Positions 63,559 to 64,000 of a stretch of 64,000 nucleotides of DNA are shown here, piece after piece (the stretch's first letter is position 1; each line of letters starts with the position of its first letter). Source of the stretch: Hoylesella buccalis ATCC 35310 (lineage in GTDB: Bacteria > Bacteroidota > Bacteroidia > Bacteroidales > Bacteroidaceae). The stretch is taken from positions 310,001-374,000 of the forward strand of contig NZ_CP102287.1 of assembly GCF_025151385.1 (NCBI RefSeq). Direction: 5' to 3'. A program made the position numbers and the translations under genes. The notes under the pieces were generated by a model that had not been told where the DNA came from, did no database searches, and saw only the letters and a list, made by a program, of their open reading frames with translations.

Positions 63559-64000
63559 TCATTCCTTAAATGGAAGCGGTTTGCCAATGCTGCCGTTCGG
63601 CACTTGTATCTTCAAAAGGTTGCAGATGGTGGGTGCAATGTCGTTGATGGTCGCTTCGTACGCGCTTCTGCCATGTGGAATTCCCCAGCCGTAAAGTACA
63701 AATGGGATGTGCGAATCGTAGGGATTCCATACTCCGTGCGTGGTTCCTTGGTGAGGAGCCGTGCCTGCATGCTCGTAATGAGCGGGCGAAAGTACCACCT
63801 CCATGTCGCCGCTTCTCTGGGCGTTATATCCATTGCGCATCATGTTTTTCAGTCTGGCGGGCATGGATAGATTCTCTAAATTCTCGTAATCAACCACGAA
63901 TTCAATCTTCGTGTCTTGTTTCAAGAATGCCGCAATCTCGTCTTTTACCTTTTGGATATCGAGGTTCGATTGGCCAATCGTTTCATGATCAAGATAGATA
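63559..64000 (-). CDS. alkaline-phosphatase-superfamily protein (5' end off window)
   Basis: The C-terminal ~146 residues of a larger exported phosphatase/phosphodiesterase; the frame is open to the window edge (YLDHETIGQSNLDIQKVKDE upstream of the first Met). The family end is clear: SGDMEVVLSPAHYEH, then GTTHGVWNPYDSHIPFVLYGWGI, with the metal-binding His of GTTHG, and DIAPTICNLLKIQVPNGSIG. It resembles PafA-type alkaline phosphatases of Bacteroidetes. The nucleophile region is outside the window. Next to a phosphate transporter, so a phosphate-scavenging role fits. Confidence 0.88.
   Translation of the reverse strand, partial: IYLDHETIGQSNLDIQKVKDEIAAFLKQDTKIEFVVDYENLENLSMPARLKNMMRNGYNAQRSGDMEVVLSPAHYEHAGTAPHQGTTHGVWNPYDSHIPFVLYGWGIPHGRSAYEATINDIAPTICNLLKIQVPNGSIGKPLPFKE

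Overview
The window looks like a chromosomal segment of a Prevotella-type member of the Bacteroidales. The support is SusC/SusD pairs, TAnnTTTG (-7) promoters without strong Shine-Dalgarno sites, a PorW/SprE-like and PorX-like pair of type IX secretion (T9SS) factors, an interpain-type C10 protease with a T9SS-like C-terminal domain, a DPP IV-type S9 peptidase, and a GSCFA protein. The species call is inference, since no rRNA or other species marker is present.

Layout. (1) 1-9350 is an A+T-rich accessory region of debris. Two near-identical DDE insertion sequences (IS) in inverted orientation (1-1115 and 5270-6582) enclose an RHS relic with four small orphan genes that resemble immunity genes in setting, and the front of a restriction-modification operon. 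The operon encodes a C5 cytosine methyltransferase (frameshifted), a MORC/MutL-type GHKL ATPase (truncated) and a PD-(D/E)XK nuclease (frameshifted and split by a third IS). No gene of this system is intact as read. (2) 9333-20900 holds two tandem SusC/SusD operons. They share about 640 bp of nearly identical leader, promoter, signal peptide and N-terminal domain, then diverge sharply. (3) A tRNA-Pro(GGG) lies at 20894-20966. (4) 21.1-30.1 kb: zinc metalloprotease lipoprotein, aroA, a small Cys-rich membrane protein, znuB-type permease, PorW/SprE-like TPR lipoprotein, PorX-like regulator, tsaE. (5) 30.3-40.9 kb: TonB-dependent receptor, DUF4153 membrane protein, GSCFA protein, Ogt, small porin, urea transporter with a C10 protease. 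(6) 41.0-42.9 kb: a small porin gene split by an IS256-like element; the 8-bp target duplication restores the frame exactly. (7) 43-51 kb: luxS and mtnN (AI-2 / SAH detoxification), YfhO membrane protein, ABC-F ATPase, M13 peptidase. (8) 51.7-60.7 kb is a leftward run cysE, THUMP RNA methylase, dpp4, purD, membrane protein, VTT protein, znuA, znuC. (9) A PiT phosphate transporter and the end of an alkaline-phosphatase-superfamily gene close the window.

How the genes work together. MtnN converts SAH to S-ribosylhomocysteine, which LuxS cleaves. The zinc importer is split: permease at 24 kb, binding protein and ATPase at 52 kb. PorW/PorX-like factors would control T9SS, whose likely local cargo is the C10 protease; this and the other peptidases suggest peptide-based nutrition.

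The most unusual non-genic signal is a 22-bp-periodic, partly palindromic repeat present as short arrays at three gene ends (37165-37241, 51448-51535, 63316-63403).
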